A stretch of 64,000 nucleotides of DNA from Eubacterium sp. Lineage in GTDB: Bacteria; Bacillota; Clostridia; Oscillospirales; Acutalibacteraceae. The position numbers were made by a program, and so were the translations under genes. Below, piece by piece: positions 1 to 8,368 of the stretch. Location of the stretch: NCBI GenBank assembly GCA_017463985.1, contig JAFUEH010000007.1, forward strand, positions 61,245-125,244. The letters are read 5' to 3'. Within the stretch, counting starts at the first letter, position 1. Each line of letters begins with the position of its first letter. The notes under the pieces were generated by a model. The model had not been told where the DNA came from, did no database searches, and saw nothing but the letters and a program-made list of their open reading frames with translations.

Positions 1-665
1 ATCCCGTTCGCCAGCTGATTGACCTTTGACAGCCGACCGTCGGACAGGCTCTCCATTGCCTTGCCGAGATTACCGCCCCAGACCTCGCAGGCGTGCAGCG
101 CCTCCTCGTGGCTGACCGACGGCATCTGCGCGCAGACATAATCCGCGCCCTGTGCAGCCGGCACGCCCTCCAGCGACAGCACCACGCAGCGCGACAGGAC
201 CGTTTCCAGCATGGCGGATTTATTTGTTGCCGTCAGCAAAAACAGTGCGTACGTCGGCGGCTCCTCTAATATTTTCAGGAGCGCATTCTGCGCCTCCGCC
301 GACATACTTTGGCAGTTGCCGAGGATAAAAATACGCCAATCCGCCTCGTTCGGCCGCATAAAGGCGTCTCGCTTCACCTCGCGCACGCGGTCGATATGAA
401 ACGCCTTCACCCTGTCGGGCGCCGTATATTCATAAATATCGGGATGGATTCCCTTTTCGACCTTCGAGCACTGGGCGCAGTGACCGCACGGCTTTTCGCC
501 TTCGCCTCTGCAGAAAAGGTTCAGCGCGATGTCGTGCGCCAGGGTGCGCTTACCGATACCGGTCTCGCCCTCCAGCAAAACCGCATGCGGAAAATGCCCC
601 GTCGCCATCATGTAGCGCAGCTGCTCCTTCAATTTTTCATTACCGATAAAATGATGAAATTCCAT
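1..665 (-). CDS. holB: DNA polymerase III delta' subunit (partial, 3' end beyond window)
   Basis: This is the clamp-loader delta' subunit, which helps open and load the beta clamp during replication. Reading the complement from the ATG at 665 gives an AAA+ N-terminal region with a Walker A-like motif (GETGIGK, about residues 33-39), a zinc-binding Cys set at about residues 52, 60, 63 and 66, and the conserved stretch AQNALLKILEEPP typical of DnaX/HolB proteins. The C-terminal part lies beyond position 1. The start is 5 bases after the darA stop, and darA-holB proximity matches the tmk-darA-yaaR-holB neighbourhood known in Firmicutes. The family call is firm; only the 3' part is missing. Confidence 0.93.
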   Translation of the reverse strand, partial: MEFHHFIGNEKLKEQLRYMMATGHFPHAVLLEGETGIGKRTLAHDIALNLFCRGEGEKPCGHCAQCSKVEKGIHPDIYEYTAPDRVKAFHIDRVREVKRDAFMRPNEADWRIFILGNCQSMSAEAQNALLKILEEPPTYALFLLTATNKSAMLETVLSRCVVLSLEGVPAAQGADYVCAQMPSVSHEEALHACEVWGGNLGKAMESLSDGRLSKVNQLANG

Positions 666-670
666 GCTTT

Positions 671-994
671 TTAGAATTTTTGGAAATTTTCGATATCCAT
701 CGTAAACGCTACGGCACCGCCCTCTTCCACGTCGACAGCCTGCTTGAGCAGCGAGCCGTGGAGCGTGCTGGTAACGCCCTGTGTTTTAACCATTCGCTTG
801 GTGACGTGCTGCTTCAGAATATCGTACAGCTTTTCCACCCGTTCCTCGTCACAAGCAATTAAAATAGCGGTATGGCCGTCCACTAAGAACTGGCCGGTGG
901 TGGAAATACGCGTGGCAAAATAACCGTTATCCGCAACGGCTGTCATGACACGCTCGGTATCTTTATTAGATATGATCGTCATAACCAGTTTCAT
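671..994 (-). CDS. darA: Cyclic-di-AMP receptor DarA/PstA (PII-like)
   Basis: This is a 107-residue PII-like cytoplasmic protein. The family binds cyclic-di-AMP as a trimer; its downstream target is not settled. The N-terminus MKLVMTIISNKDTERV and the central GQFLVDGHTAILIACD stretch match the YaaQ/DarA family, and the length is normal (about 109 aa). I chose the ATG at 994 over an in-frame upstream ATG at 1018 because a GAAAGAG-type ribosome site lies just ahead of it and the protein then begins as family members do. It sits directly upstream of holB and probably shares its transcript, as in other Firmicutes. Confidence 0.9.
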   Translation of the reverse strand: MKLVMTIISNKDTERVMTAVADNGYFATRISTTGQFLVDGHTAILIACDEERVEKLYDILKQHVTKRMVKTQGVTSTLHGSLLKQAVDVEEGGAVAFTMDIENFQKF

Positions 995-1047
995 GTTATC
1001 ACTCTTTCTTTCATACAAGCCAAAAAGGCACTTCCATACGCTGACAC

Positions 1048-1986
1048 TTAAATCACGGAGGACAGCGCTACGATCACCGGCATGGTAATAATGCCGAACA
1101 CGCTGGTCTGTCCTACCAGCTCACTGGGCAGCTTCGTATCGTTATCATATTTCGCCGCATACATTGCCGTATTCGTAGCGATCGGCGCCGAGGCGGATAC
1201 GGTCAGCGCTGTACGCATGCCGCCCTCCACGCCCAGCAGCTTAAACACCAGGAGCATCGTCACGGGAATCACTATCAGTCTTAAAAAGGAGACCAGATAG
1301 ATTTCTTTTTTGACAAAAATATTTTTAAAGTCGCAGTTCGCGAAGAAGGTGCCGAACACGATCATCGCCATCGGTGAATTACAGGCCGCCACACGCGTCA
1401 TGGCATCCGACAGAAAGCCCGGCAGATGCACCTGCAGCAAAAACAGCGGAATACCGATGATCACGCTGATCGAGCCGGGGTTAAAAATCAGGTTTTTCAG
1501 ATTGATCTTCGCCTTTCCGCCGGAAATTTCATGAATACCGTAGGTAAAGGCAAACACGTTAAACACAGCCACATAGCAGGAGGAATAGAACACGCCCTCT
1601 TTGCCGACAACGCTCTCCGCCAGCGGCAGCGCTAAGAACGCCGCATTGGAAAAGGTAATGGCATAGTGGTAGATGCCGCGGATCATCCTGTCCGTCCGCC
1701 GGAAGGACAGCGCGGAGATACCGACGCCCAGCAGGTGCGTCAGCACCGCCAGACCGAAGGCGATCGCCAGCCCGCGGATATGCTCCGGCGTGCGCTCCAT
1801 GTTGAGGAAGGTGTTGATGATCGCCACCGGCAGGATCATGTTAAATAACAGATCTACCAGCCGCTTACCGTCCGCTTGGGTAAATATTTTGGTTTTATCC
1901 GCTGCAAAGCCGACGGCCGCAATCAGATACAGCACACCAACCTGCATGGCCACCGTTGTCAGGTTACTAAAGAAGTTATTCAACAA
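1048..1986 (-). CDS. AEC-family (auxin efflux carrier-type) transporter
   Basis: This is an integral membrane protein of 312 residues with about ten hydrophobic segments, of the AEC/BASS-like permease family whose bacterial members export or import organic acids such as malate. Features seen are an N-terminal helix VGVLYLIAAVGFAADKTKIF, a central FSNAAFLALPL segment, and a C-terminal half with a repeated topology (VSASAPIATNTAMYAAKYD). The start is a TTG doublet; an upstream GGAG lies inside the end of the preceding gene, whose stop is only 2 bases away, so translation is probably coupled. The substrate cannot be told from sequence. Confidence 0.85.
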   Translation of the reverse strand: MLNNFFSNLTTVAMQVGVLYLIAAVGFAADKTKIFTQADGKRLVDLLFNMILPVAIINTFLNMERTPEHIRGLAIAFGLAVLTHLLGVGISALSFRRTDRMIRGIYHYAITFSNAAFLALPLAESVVGKEGVFYSSCYVAVFNVFAFTYGIHEISGGKAKINLKNLIFNPGSISVIIGIPLFLLQVHLPGFLSDAMTRVAACNSPMAMIVFGTFFANCDFKNIFVKKEIYLVSFLRLIVIPVTMLLVFKLLGVEGGMRTALTVSASAPIATNTAMYAAKYDNDTKLPSELVGQTSVFGIITMPVIVALSSVI

Positions 1987-1988
1987 GG

Positions 1989-2798
1989 TCAGTTATTCTC
2001 CATGCTTGCATTTAACATAATATTTTTTTCGAGCGCAAAGGCAAAGCTGCCGATAAGCAGCACCGCCGCCGCTGTCACGGTATCCGGTTCCCCAAGCTGC
2101 AGCGCCCCGTCAAGGAGCAGCATCAGCGTGTCAAAAAAGAACAGCTCCGCCAGCAGCACCAGCAATCTGTTAAAAAACACGGTCATGCGCATCACACTGC
2201 CGCCGCGCGCCAGCTCCAGCAGTAAGAAGAAGCTCCATAACAGCGCCGCCGCCGTCAAGGCGTACTGCAGCACCGTGTGCGGCGTTCTGCGCACCGCGTC
2301 GGTCGCGCTGATCAGCGCCAGCATCCGACCGATCGCCCACAGCACCGGCACGAGGTGCATCCACCGCACCGTGCGAAAATCATAGCGCTGCGAAGCATAG
2401 CTCAGCCCCACTAAGCAGTAGTAAAAGCTGGACAGTAGCGCACCGGCAGCCGTGATACACAGCGGCGCAAAGCCGGCAAAGATATGGTAGGCACCGGACG
2501 CAACGCTTTGATAGATCAGATGGCAGTGCAACACAAAATCCGCAAAAAAGCCGACTGCCGCCGTATAGGCAAACCAGTGCAGCCGCCACCGGTTATCGGG
2601 CGAAAAGGCCGCCGTCTGATACGGTGTACGCAGGCTGTCCCACAGCTGCAGCAGCACCGCCGCACCGATCAAGGCATACAGCGCCGCCTCCGCCGCCGTG
2701 CCGGCCGCCGTAAACAGCATATACGCACGAAGCGCCAGCGCCGCAGCCGCACAGCCGATCACGCCGCTCGTGCGCAGCGCGGAAGGATTTTTGGTCAT
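1989..2798 (-). CDS. Membrane protein of unknown function
   Basis: I do not recognise a family. The 269-residue protein is rich in Ala and Leu and contains roughly seven or eight hydrophobic segments spread over its whole length, with short polar loops. A GGGAGG ribosome site precedes the ATG. It follows citrate synthase by 29 bases and precedes the AEC transporter with coupled spacing, so the three may be one transcript. A role near an organic acid transporter and citrate synthase is a guess from context only. Confidence 0.6.
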   Translation of the reverse strand: MTKNPSALRTSGVIGCAAAALALRAYMLFTAAGTAAEAALYALIGAAVLLQLWDSLRTPYQTAAFSPDNRWRLHWFAYTAAVGFFADFVLHCHLIYQSVASGAYHIFAGFAPLCITAAGALLSSFYYCLVGLSYASQRYDFRTVRWMHLVPVLWAIGRMLALISATDAVRRTPHTVLQYALTAAALLWSFFLLLELARGGSVMRMTVFFNRLLVLLAELFFFDTLMLLLDGALQLGEPDTVTAAAVLLIGSFAFALEKNIMLNASMENN

Positions 2799-2827
2799 AC
2801 ACGCCTCCCTTACAAAGCCGCACAGGC

Positions 2828-4201
2828 TCAGTCAGCACGTTGGTTGATCGGAATATATTTTCTGGATTTGGAAACGCTCTTGTACGCCGGACGCATGATC
2901 CTGCCGCCGGAGGTGATCTCCTCCAGACGGTGCGCGCTCCAGCCGGCGATACGCGCCGTCGCAAACAGCGGCGTAAAGAGGTCCTGCGGAATGCCGAGCA
3001 CACGGTATACCAGACCGGAATACAGATCGACGTTCGCGCACATAGCCTTGTCGTCGCCCTTCACCTCCGCAAAAACAGACGGCGTCAGGCGTTCAATGCC
3101 TTCAAGGGTGTAGAATTCCTTTTCATAGCCGTGCGCAATCGCCAGCTGTCGGGCATTTTCACGCAGGATCATCGCACGCGGATCGCTCAGGGTATAGACG
3201 GCGTGACCCATGCCGTAGATCAGGCCGGAGCCGTCGTTGGCTTCCTTGTTGAGGATCTTGACCAGCATTTCCTTCAGCTGCGCCTCGTCCGTCGGGTCAG
3301 CCACGTGCTGCATAATGTAATCCAGCTGCTGCGCCACCTTGATATTGGCACCGCCGTGCCGCGGTCCCTTCAGCGAGCCGATACCGGCCGCGATCGCGGA
3401 ATAGGTGTCCGTACCGCTGGAGGTCAGCACTCTGGTAGAGAAGGTCGAGTTATTACCGCCGCCGTGATCGGCGTGCAGCATCAGACAGATGTCGAGCAGA
3501 TGCGCCTCCTCCGGCGTGTATTCCTTGTTCGGACGCAGCTGTCGGAGAATGTATTCCGCCGTGGAGATCTCCTTGCGAATCGGATGCAGATACATGGATT
3601 TATTGTAAAACGCACGCCGCTTCACCTGATAAGCTGTATTCATAATGCTGGGGAACTGTGCGAGCAGCTGCAGCGACTGGCGCAGTACATTCGGTACGGA
3701 AATATCGTCCGGATTTTCATCAAAAGAATACAGCGCCATGACGCAGCGCACCATTTTATTCATAATATCCTTGGACGGGTGCTTCATGATCAGGTCTTCC
3801 ACAAACTCGTCCGGCAGCTGACGGCACGCACCGATGACCTCCTGAAAGGCATACAGCTGGCTTTGCGTCGGCAGTGAGCCGAAAATCAGCAGCCAGGCAA
3901 CCTCCTCAAAGCCGAAGCGGTTGTCCGCAATACAACTGCTCACCAGCTCCTTAATGTCATACCCGCGGTAAGAAAGCTTGCCCTCCTGCGGCAGCTTTTC
4001 GCCGTCAAGGATATAATAGCCCTCAACCGAGCAGATCCTCGTCAGTCCTGCCATAACACCTGTGCCGTCACTGTTTCTTAAGCCGCGTTTCACCTCATAT
4101 CGCTCAAAATCCGCAGGCTTGATCTGATTGTTCTTCCCCAGCTCGTCGCACAGGGTGGAAAGCGCCTCCATGGAAATGGGCGAAATATAATTCGATGGCA
4201 T
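2828..4201 (-). CDS. gltA: Citrate synthase
   Basis: The enzyme condenses oxaloacetate and acetyl-CoA to citrate, here probably feeding glutamate synthesis. The 457-residue protein carries the family active-site landmarks: HADHGGGNNSTF near residue 244, GMGHAVYTLSDPRA near residue 330 (catalytic His), and the Asp region ANVDLYSG near residue 389. It is a little longer than the common 370-430 residues because of an N-terminal extension, as in several clostridial forms. An AAAGGAGGG ribosome site sits 7 bases ahead of the ATG. A 2-methylcitrate synthase cannot be fully excluded, but no prp genes are near. Confidence 0.93.
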   Translation of the reverse strand: MPSNYISPISMEALSTLCDELGKNNQIKPADFERYEVKRGLRNSDGTGVMAGLTRICSVEGYYILDGEKLPQEGKLSYRGYDIKELVSSCIADNRFGFEEVAWLLIFGSLPTQSQLYAFQEVIGACRQLPDEFVEDLIMKHPSKDIMNKMVRCVMALYSFDENPDDISVPNVLRQSLQLLAQFPSIMNTAYQVKRRAFYNKSMYLHPIRKEISTAEYILRQLRPNKEYTPEEAHLLDICLMLHADHGGGNNSTFSTRVLTSSGTDTYSAIAAGIGSLKGPRHGGANIKVAQQLDYIMQHVADPTDEAQLKEMLVKILNKEANDGSGLIYGMGHAVYTLSDPRAMILRENARQLAIAHGYEKEFYTLEGIERLTPSVFAEVKGDDKAMCANVDLYSGLVYRVLGIPQDLFTPLFATARIAGWSAHRLEEITSGGRIMRPAYKSVSKSRKYIPINQRAD

Positions 4202-4308
4202 AAGTGTCCCTCCTTTACAGTAAATTTATAACAGACAATAAAGTATCCCATATTAGTCTTATATTATACTAAAAAATATATCTAAAGTCAAGAACAGGAG
4301 CGTCACTT

Positions 4309-4503
4309 ATGAAAAGAGCCGTCATCATTTTTACCGTACTGCTATTGTTAACGCTGCTAGTACCGCTTTGTGCCGTCGCAGAGCATCAAAAAAACAGCAC
4401 TACCGAAGAGCTGGTAACGCTGTTTTCCTCTGACGCTGCCGTCAGTCTTTCCACTTTATCAATGAATAGCCTCCCTGACAGTACATTGCCATCAGCTCGT
4501 TGA
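4309..4503 (+). pseudogene. Short signal-peptide ORF, probable truncated SpoIID-like gene
   Basis: An AGGAG site leads a 64-codon frame that begins with a Lys/Arg start, a long hydrophobic stretch (VIIFTVLLLLTLLVPLCAV) and a polar segment ending near DAAVSLS. This resembles only the first ~45 residues of SpoIID-like sporulation proteins; the remaining ~20 codons are low-information sequence antisense to the end of the convergent gerAC frame. The gene seems to lose its body near 4440, exactly where gerAC on the other strand also ends early. The SpoIID assignment is weak and is by pattern only. It could instead be a genuine short secreted peptide. Confidence 0.35.
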
Positions 4504-5008
4504 CCGTCCGAACGCGCCCCTCTCGCTCAAGCAGCGAATAGACAGCTTCTGCCGGAACGACCGTCTCCTGCTGCTCCTCTGTCAGCACTGCGGCCGCACT
4601 TTCCGCCGCCATCACCGCTGTATTCAGACGCACCTTTACCTGTGCCTGCATCAGACGGCAAAGGCTGTCAAGGTCCGTTTTTTGATAGCTGCCGCCAACG
4701 ACGACAAGCTTACACTGCGACCAATACAGCGCCTCCGGCAGCTTTGCCTGCACTGCCTTCACTGCCTGTTCAGCATCCGCCCCGTGGGCGCTCACAGCGG
4801 CAGTAATGTTGCCGTCAATGCCGTCGCTCTTGCCCGTACCCTTGCTCAAGTCAAGATACTGTACCGTAACAGTGACCCCCTCCGTGCTGTAATCAAAACC
4901 GACGCCTTGCACGACCGTGAGTCGACTGAGCTTATCGCCCGGCGTCCACAGACTGAGCAGCGCTACGGCAAACAAGGCTGCCGGCAACCATTTTCTTTTC
5001 TTTTTCAT
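4442..5008 (-). CDS. gerAC: Ger(x)C-family germination protein, C-terminally truncated
   Basis: GerAC is normally a lipoprotein subunit of a spore germinant receptor. This 188-residue frame has the N-terminal Ger(x)C domain pattern (DKLSRLTVVQGVGFDYSTEG, then EQAVKAVQAKLPEALYWSQC) but lacks the C-terminal domain; full-length members have about 370-400 residues. The start at 5008 has a GGAGGT site 6 bases upstream. The hydrophobic leader has no Cys at the expected lipobox position, so lipidation looks lost. It follows gerAB by 4 bases in a gerAA-gerAB-gerAC operon. It is probably a decayed or deletion-shortened gene. Confidence 0.7.
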   Translation of the reverse strand: MKKKRKWLPAALFAVALLSLWTPGDKLSRLTVVQGVGFDYSTEGVTVTVQYLDLSKGTGKSDGIDGNITAAVSAHGADAEQAVKAVQAKLPEALYWSQCKLVVVGGSYQKTDLDSLCRLMQAQVKVRLNTAVMAAESAAAVLTEEQQETVVPAEAVYSLLEREGRVRTVNELMAMYCQGGYSLIKWKD

Positions 5009-5012
5009 CCCA

Positions 5013-5819
5013 TTACCTCCGCAGTAGTTCACGCCGGAACAGGTACAGCAGCACCGCGCACTTCACCGTCACACAGCCCAGCGCTGACGAAATATACAGC
5101 ATATCCATACCGGAAAAGGTTTTTCCGACGCACAGCTGATACAGCACAAATACCGGATAGGGATAGACCGCTGCCGCCGCGCCGAGCAGACCGGTACACA
5201 GCACCAAAAACACAGCGGTAACGGCCGGTGGGACAAGCACGGAGGCAGCCAGCGTTCTTCCGCGAGGGCTGCCGCTGTTTTCTGCACACAGCAGCCACGT
5301 TGCCGGCATACTGCAGCACTCCAGCAAACGGTAGCCGTCCGGACGCCATGCTGCGTCTAAGGCAGGCAGACGCGGCGTTGTTTTACCGATGGTGATCCAA
5401 ACGGCAACGGTCAATACCAGCGCCGTATACACCGCGCACAAAAACGAAAAACGCGCGATCGCCTCCAGCCGCAGCGAAGCGGCATAGACGGCTGTTGCCG
5501 CACTCAACAGCAGTACCGCCGCCAGCGACGCTTCGTGATAGGCTGCCCGTTCAGCAAACAGCAGCAGCTCTCTGACAGTGTCGGCGGCCAGGATCGGCAG
5601 CAGTAAAGCTGCCAAGCGGCGCAACACCGTCAGCCGTTTTTTCTGCATAGCCTTTTGTAATCCGTAAGCGATGAAGCAAAGCAATACAGAAACAATCGAC
5701 TCCGTGAGCCACGCCGTCACCTGCAGGGAGCGAAGAAAAAACAGGTGCGTCAGCGCAGACACCGTCAGGAGGCAAAACAGCTGACTGTTTGAAATCAACC
5801 GATTTTTTGCTTTATTCAC
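5013..5819 (-). CDS. gerAB: GerAB-like spore germination permease (short form)
   Basis: This is a polytopic membrane protein of 268 residues, shorter than the ~360-residue GerAB amino-acid-permease-like subunits. It has about eight hydrophobic segments. The assignment relies mostly on its position between gerAA and gerAC and on a GerAB-like N-terminal pattern (ISNSQLFCLLTVSALTHLFF). I prefer the GTG at 5819, which overlaps the gerAA stop and has GAGGTGG 6 bases ahead, over the TTG at 5834, which lacks a site. The shortening would remove one or more of the usual ten membrane segments. Confidence 0.7.
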   Translation of the reverse strand: MNKAKNRLISNSQLFCLLTVSALTHLFFLRSLQVTAWLTESIVSVLLCFIAYGLQKAMQKKRLTVLRRLAALLLPILAADTVRELLLFAERAAYHEASLAAVLLLSAATAVYAASLRLEAIARFSFLCAVYTALVLTVAVWITIGKTTPRLPALDAAWRPDGYRLLECCSMPATWLLCAENSGSPRGRTLAASVLVPPAVTAVFLVLCTGLLGAAAAVYPYPVFVLYQLCVGKTFSGMDMLYISSALGCVTVKCAVLLYLFRRELLRR

Positions 5820-7260
5820 TGTCGTCCACCTCAAAGCTTTTCATGGTTACGCGCTGTTTGCCGGCAAGCCAGCTTTTGCGCAGCAGGGTATCACCGGCGT
5901 TCTCTGCACGGAAAGGCGAGAGCGGTATCATATACGGCACACCGCCTGTTCCCAGCGCACAGATATTGACTGTCAGTGCGATCACCGCCAGCGACAGACC
6001 GTAAATACCTGTCATACCGGCGATCACGATCAGACCCAGTCGGATCACCGCCACCGTTTCATACAGCGGATACACCACATAAGACGCCAGCGCCGTCAAC
6101 GCTACAACGACCAGCATCGGCTCACCGATCAGACCGGCGGATACCATCGCTTCGCCAATGACGATCGCTCCGATGATCGAGACAGCGTGACCGATGCTTT
6201 TTGGCAAGCGCAGGCCGCCCTCGCGCATGATTTCGTACAGCAGGTGGATCAGTATCGCCTCCGTCATCAGCGAAAAAGGTGTTGTCGCCTCACTGGAGGC
6301 AATGATATAGAGCAGCGCTGTCGGAATCACCTCCTGATGAAAGGCACCGATCGCCACATACAACGCCGGCAGTAAGACGGAAATCGCAAAAGAAAAATAT
6401 TTCAACAGGCGAATAAAGGACGCATAGAACGGCGGATTATCGTAGTCATCCAGCGAGGAGAAATTATCGGTAAACAGATAGGGCGTATAGAGCACAAACG
6501 GTGTGCCCTCCACCATCACGCCGATACGTCCTTCCAACAGCTTGGAGGCAAACACATCCGGCCGTTCGGTATTGCCGACGCGCGAAAATAGCGAGTAAAC
6601 GCCGACGTTCAGATACGGTTCCAAACAGCCGTAATCCTGCACGGTCGGTAAGGAAAAGCTCTTTAGCCGTTCTTCCGTCATCTGCACCGTCCGACTGTCA
6701 GCCGTTCCTTCAAGATAGGCCAATACCACCGGTGTTTGCATGGCTGTACCGAGCTGGAGCTGACGAAATTTCAGCCGCGGTGTTTTCAGTCGCTTGCGCA
6801 GCAGGGCTTTATTGTCGTTCAGCGACTCGACAAAGCACTCCTTCGCACCTTTTACATTGGATTCGTTGCTCGGTTCCTCTGTCATGCGGCTGTTCCAGCC
6901 CTGCACGCCGACCGCCAGCGCCGTAGCACAGTCCTCCGTTACCAACACCGCAAAGCCGCTCATCAAAAAGAAATAGCAATCGTCAAAGGTATTGGCAGTA
7001 TTCATTTCCGGTGCTGCGATCACGGTCTGGCGAAGCGCGTCAAGCCGCGCGTCACCGTCGTCCTCCTCCAGCACACAGTGCTGTAACGGCACGGTAACTG
7101 CCTTAGCCAGCTGCAGAGAATCCACCAGTCCGTCCATCACGCAGAGAAACGCCCGACCGCCGGACACCGTGATCTCCTGCAGCAGGAAATCAGAGCAATC
7201 CTGAAAGTCGGATCGAAACACATTTAAATTAATGGTATAATCCCTTGAAAGATATTGCAT
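5812..7260 (-). CDS. gerAA: GerAA-family spore germinant receptor subunit
   Basis: The A subunit of Ger-type germinant receptors lies in the spore inner membrane. The 482-residue protein has a soluble N-terminal half, the signature EGRIGVMVEGTPFVLYTPYLF, and a C-terminal half with about five membrane helices including the PTALLYIIASSEATTPF and GAIVIGEAMVSAGLIG stretches that are highly typical of GerA proteins. Length is normal. It is first in the operon, is read leftward, and is divergent from DUF421 with about 70 bases between them. This gene points to a spore-forming lineage. Confidence 0.93.
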   Translation of the reverse strand: MQYLSRDYTINLNVFRSDFQDCSDFLLQEITVSGGRAFLCVMDGLVDSLQLAKAVTVPLQHCVLEEDDGDARLDALRQTVIAAPEMNTANTFDDCYFFLMSGFAVLVTEDCATALAVGVQGWNSRMTEEPSNESNVKGAKECFVESLNDNKALLRKRLKTPRLKFRQLQLGTAMQTPVVLAYLEGTADSRTVQMTEERLKSFSLPTVQDYGCLEPYLNVGVYSLFSRVGNTERPDVFASKLLEGRIGVMVEGTPFVLYTPYLFTDNFSSLDDYDNPPFYASFIRLLKYFSFAISVLLPALYVAIGAFHQEVIPTALLYIIASSEATTPFSLMTEAILIHLLYEIMREGGLRLPKSIGHAVSIIGAIVIGEAMVSAGLIGEPMLVVVALTALASYVVYPLYETVAVIRLGLIVIAGMTGIYGLSLAVIALTVNICALGTGGVPYMIPLSPFRAENAGDTLLRKSWLAGKQRVTMKSFEVDDSE

Positions 7261-7331
7261 TCACACCCGTCCTCTCGTCATTTCCTGTGAATATTATTGA
7301 CCGAAAACGCCACAATATTACCGGTGATAAC

Positions 7332-8006
7332 ATGACAATTACGATCATTCGGGCCGCTATTATCTACTTGGCGGTGATAGTAGCAGTACGGGTAATGGGC
7401 AAGCGTCAGATCGGTGAGCTGTCCACTCACGAATTCGTCATTGCGATCCTGATCAGCGCCGTTGCTACGGTACCGCTGGAGGACAATGCGATTCCGCTGA
7501 CCAATTCCTTAATACCGATCATGATCTTCATTTCGCTGGAGATCATCGAATCAGCGCTGTCGATGAAAATACCGTTCTTCCGTTCCCTATTTGACGGCAA
7601 GCCGATCTTCGTCATAAGGAACGGTATTTTGCAGCAAAAACAGCTTCGCCGCCTGCGCTTTACGGTAACCGACCTGCTGGACAGCTTACGCCAGCAAAGT
7701 GTTTTTGACATCAGCGAGGTGGAGAATGCGATTGTAGAAACGAACGGCAAGCTTTCCGTACAGCTCAAAGCAGAAAACACGCCGCTCACACCAAAAAGTG
7801 CCGGCATTGCCGCCGCAGAGAGCGGCTTGCCCATCGCCGTCATCGTAGACGGCAAAGCAGTCACGGAGTACTTTGGCGACACCGTTACTGAGCTGTCAGC
7901 AATCGAGCTCATTGCCGCCAAGGCGGATAAAAAAATCAAAAAGGTAATGCTGCTCACCATCGACGAGCACGGTAAGGTTTATGTGATCAACAAGGAGGAA
8001 GCATGA
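7332..8006 (+). CDS. DUF421 (YetF-type) membrane protein
   Basis: The 224-residue protein has three N-terminal membrane helices (ITIIRAAIIYLAVIVAVRVMG and following), the conserved MGKRQIGELSTHEFVIAILISA pattern in its first helix pair, and a cytosolic C-terminal domain with the family motif RNGILQQKQLRRLRFTVTDL. DUF421/YetF proteins in Firmicutes are often linked to sporulation or germination loci; biochemical function is unclear. The ATG at 7332 is preceded by GGTGAT. It overlaps the next gene by 4 bases (ATGA) and faces the gerA operon across a short divergent promoter region. Confidence 0.9.
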   Translation: MTITIIRAAIIYLAVIVAVRVMGKRQIGELSTHEFVIAILISAVATVPLEDNAIPLTNSLIPIMIFISLEIIESALSMKIPFFRSLFDGKPIFVIRNGILQQKQLRRLRFTVTDLLDSLRQQSVFDISEVENAIVETNGKLSVQLKAENTPLTPKSAGIAAAESGLPIAVIVDGKAVTEYFGDTVTELSAIELIAAKADKKIKKVMLLTIDEHGKVYVINKEEA

Positions 8007-8368
8007 AACGCGTATGGTTTGCCGCTGCCTTTCTGTTGCTGGCGGCGGCGCTGTGCATCGGTGATCAATGGTATATTCGCACCTTTCACAGCGAAATGGA
8101 CAAAAAAATAACGGCAGCCATGTCGGCTGCCGAAAAGCAGGATATGCCTGCTTTAGAAGCGGATATTGCATCTGTTCAGCATTATTGGTCAGAAAAAAAT
8201 GACCTGCTGTTCACGCTTTCTAACCACACTGTGCCTGACGAGCTCGGCGCACGTATTCGTGCCATGCGGCCGGAAAACAGTACCATTACTGAGGAGCTGG
8301 AGAACGTGAAGGCCTATAATGATGTTCTGTACGAGGATCAGAAAATCACCTTTGCCAACATCTTTTAG
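8003..8368 (+). CDS. DUF4363-family small membrane-anchored protein
   Basis: This is a 121-residue protein with one N-terminal membrane helix (VWFAAAFLLLAAALCIGD) and a predicted helical external domain. DUF4363 proteins are the usual partners of DUF421, and the two genes share an ATGA overlap here, which indicates translational coupling. Function is unknown; a two-protein membrane complex with DUF421 is a reasonable inference. Its stop overlaps the stop of the convergent aldo/keto reductase by two bases, with no clear terminator between them. Confidence 0.8.
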   Translation: MKRVWFAAAFLLLAAALCIGDQWYIRTFHSEMDKKITAAMSAAEKQDMPALEADIASVQHYWSEKNDLLFTLSNHTVPDELGARIRAMRPENSTITEELENVKAYNDVLYEDQKITFANIF

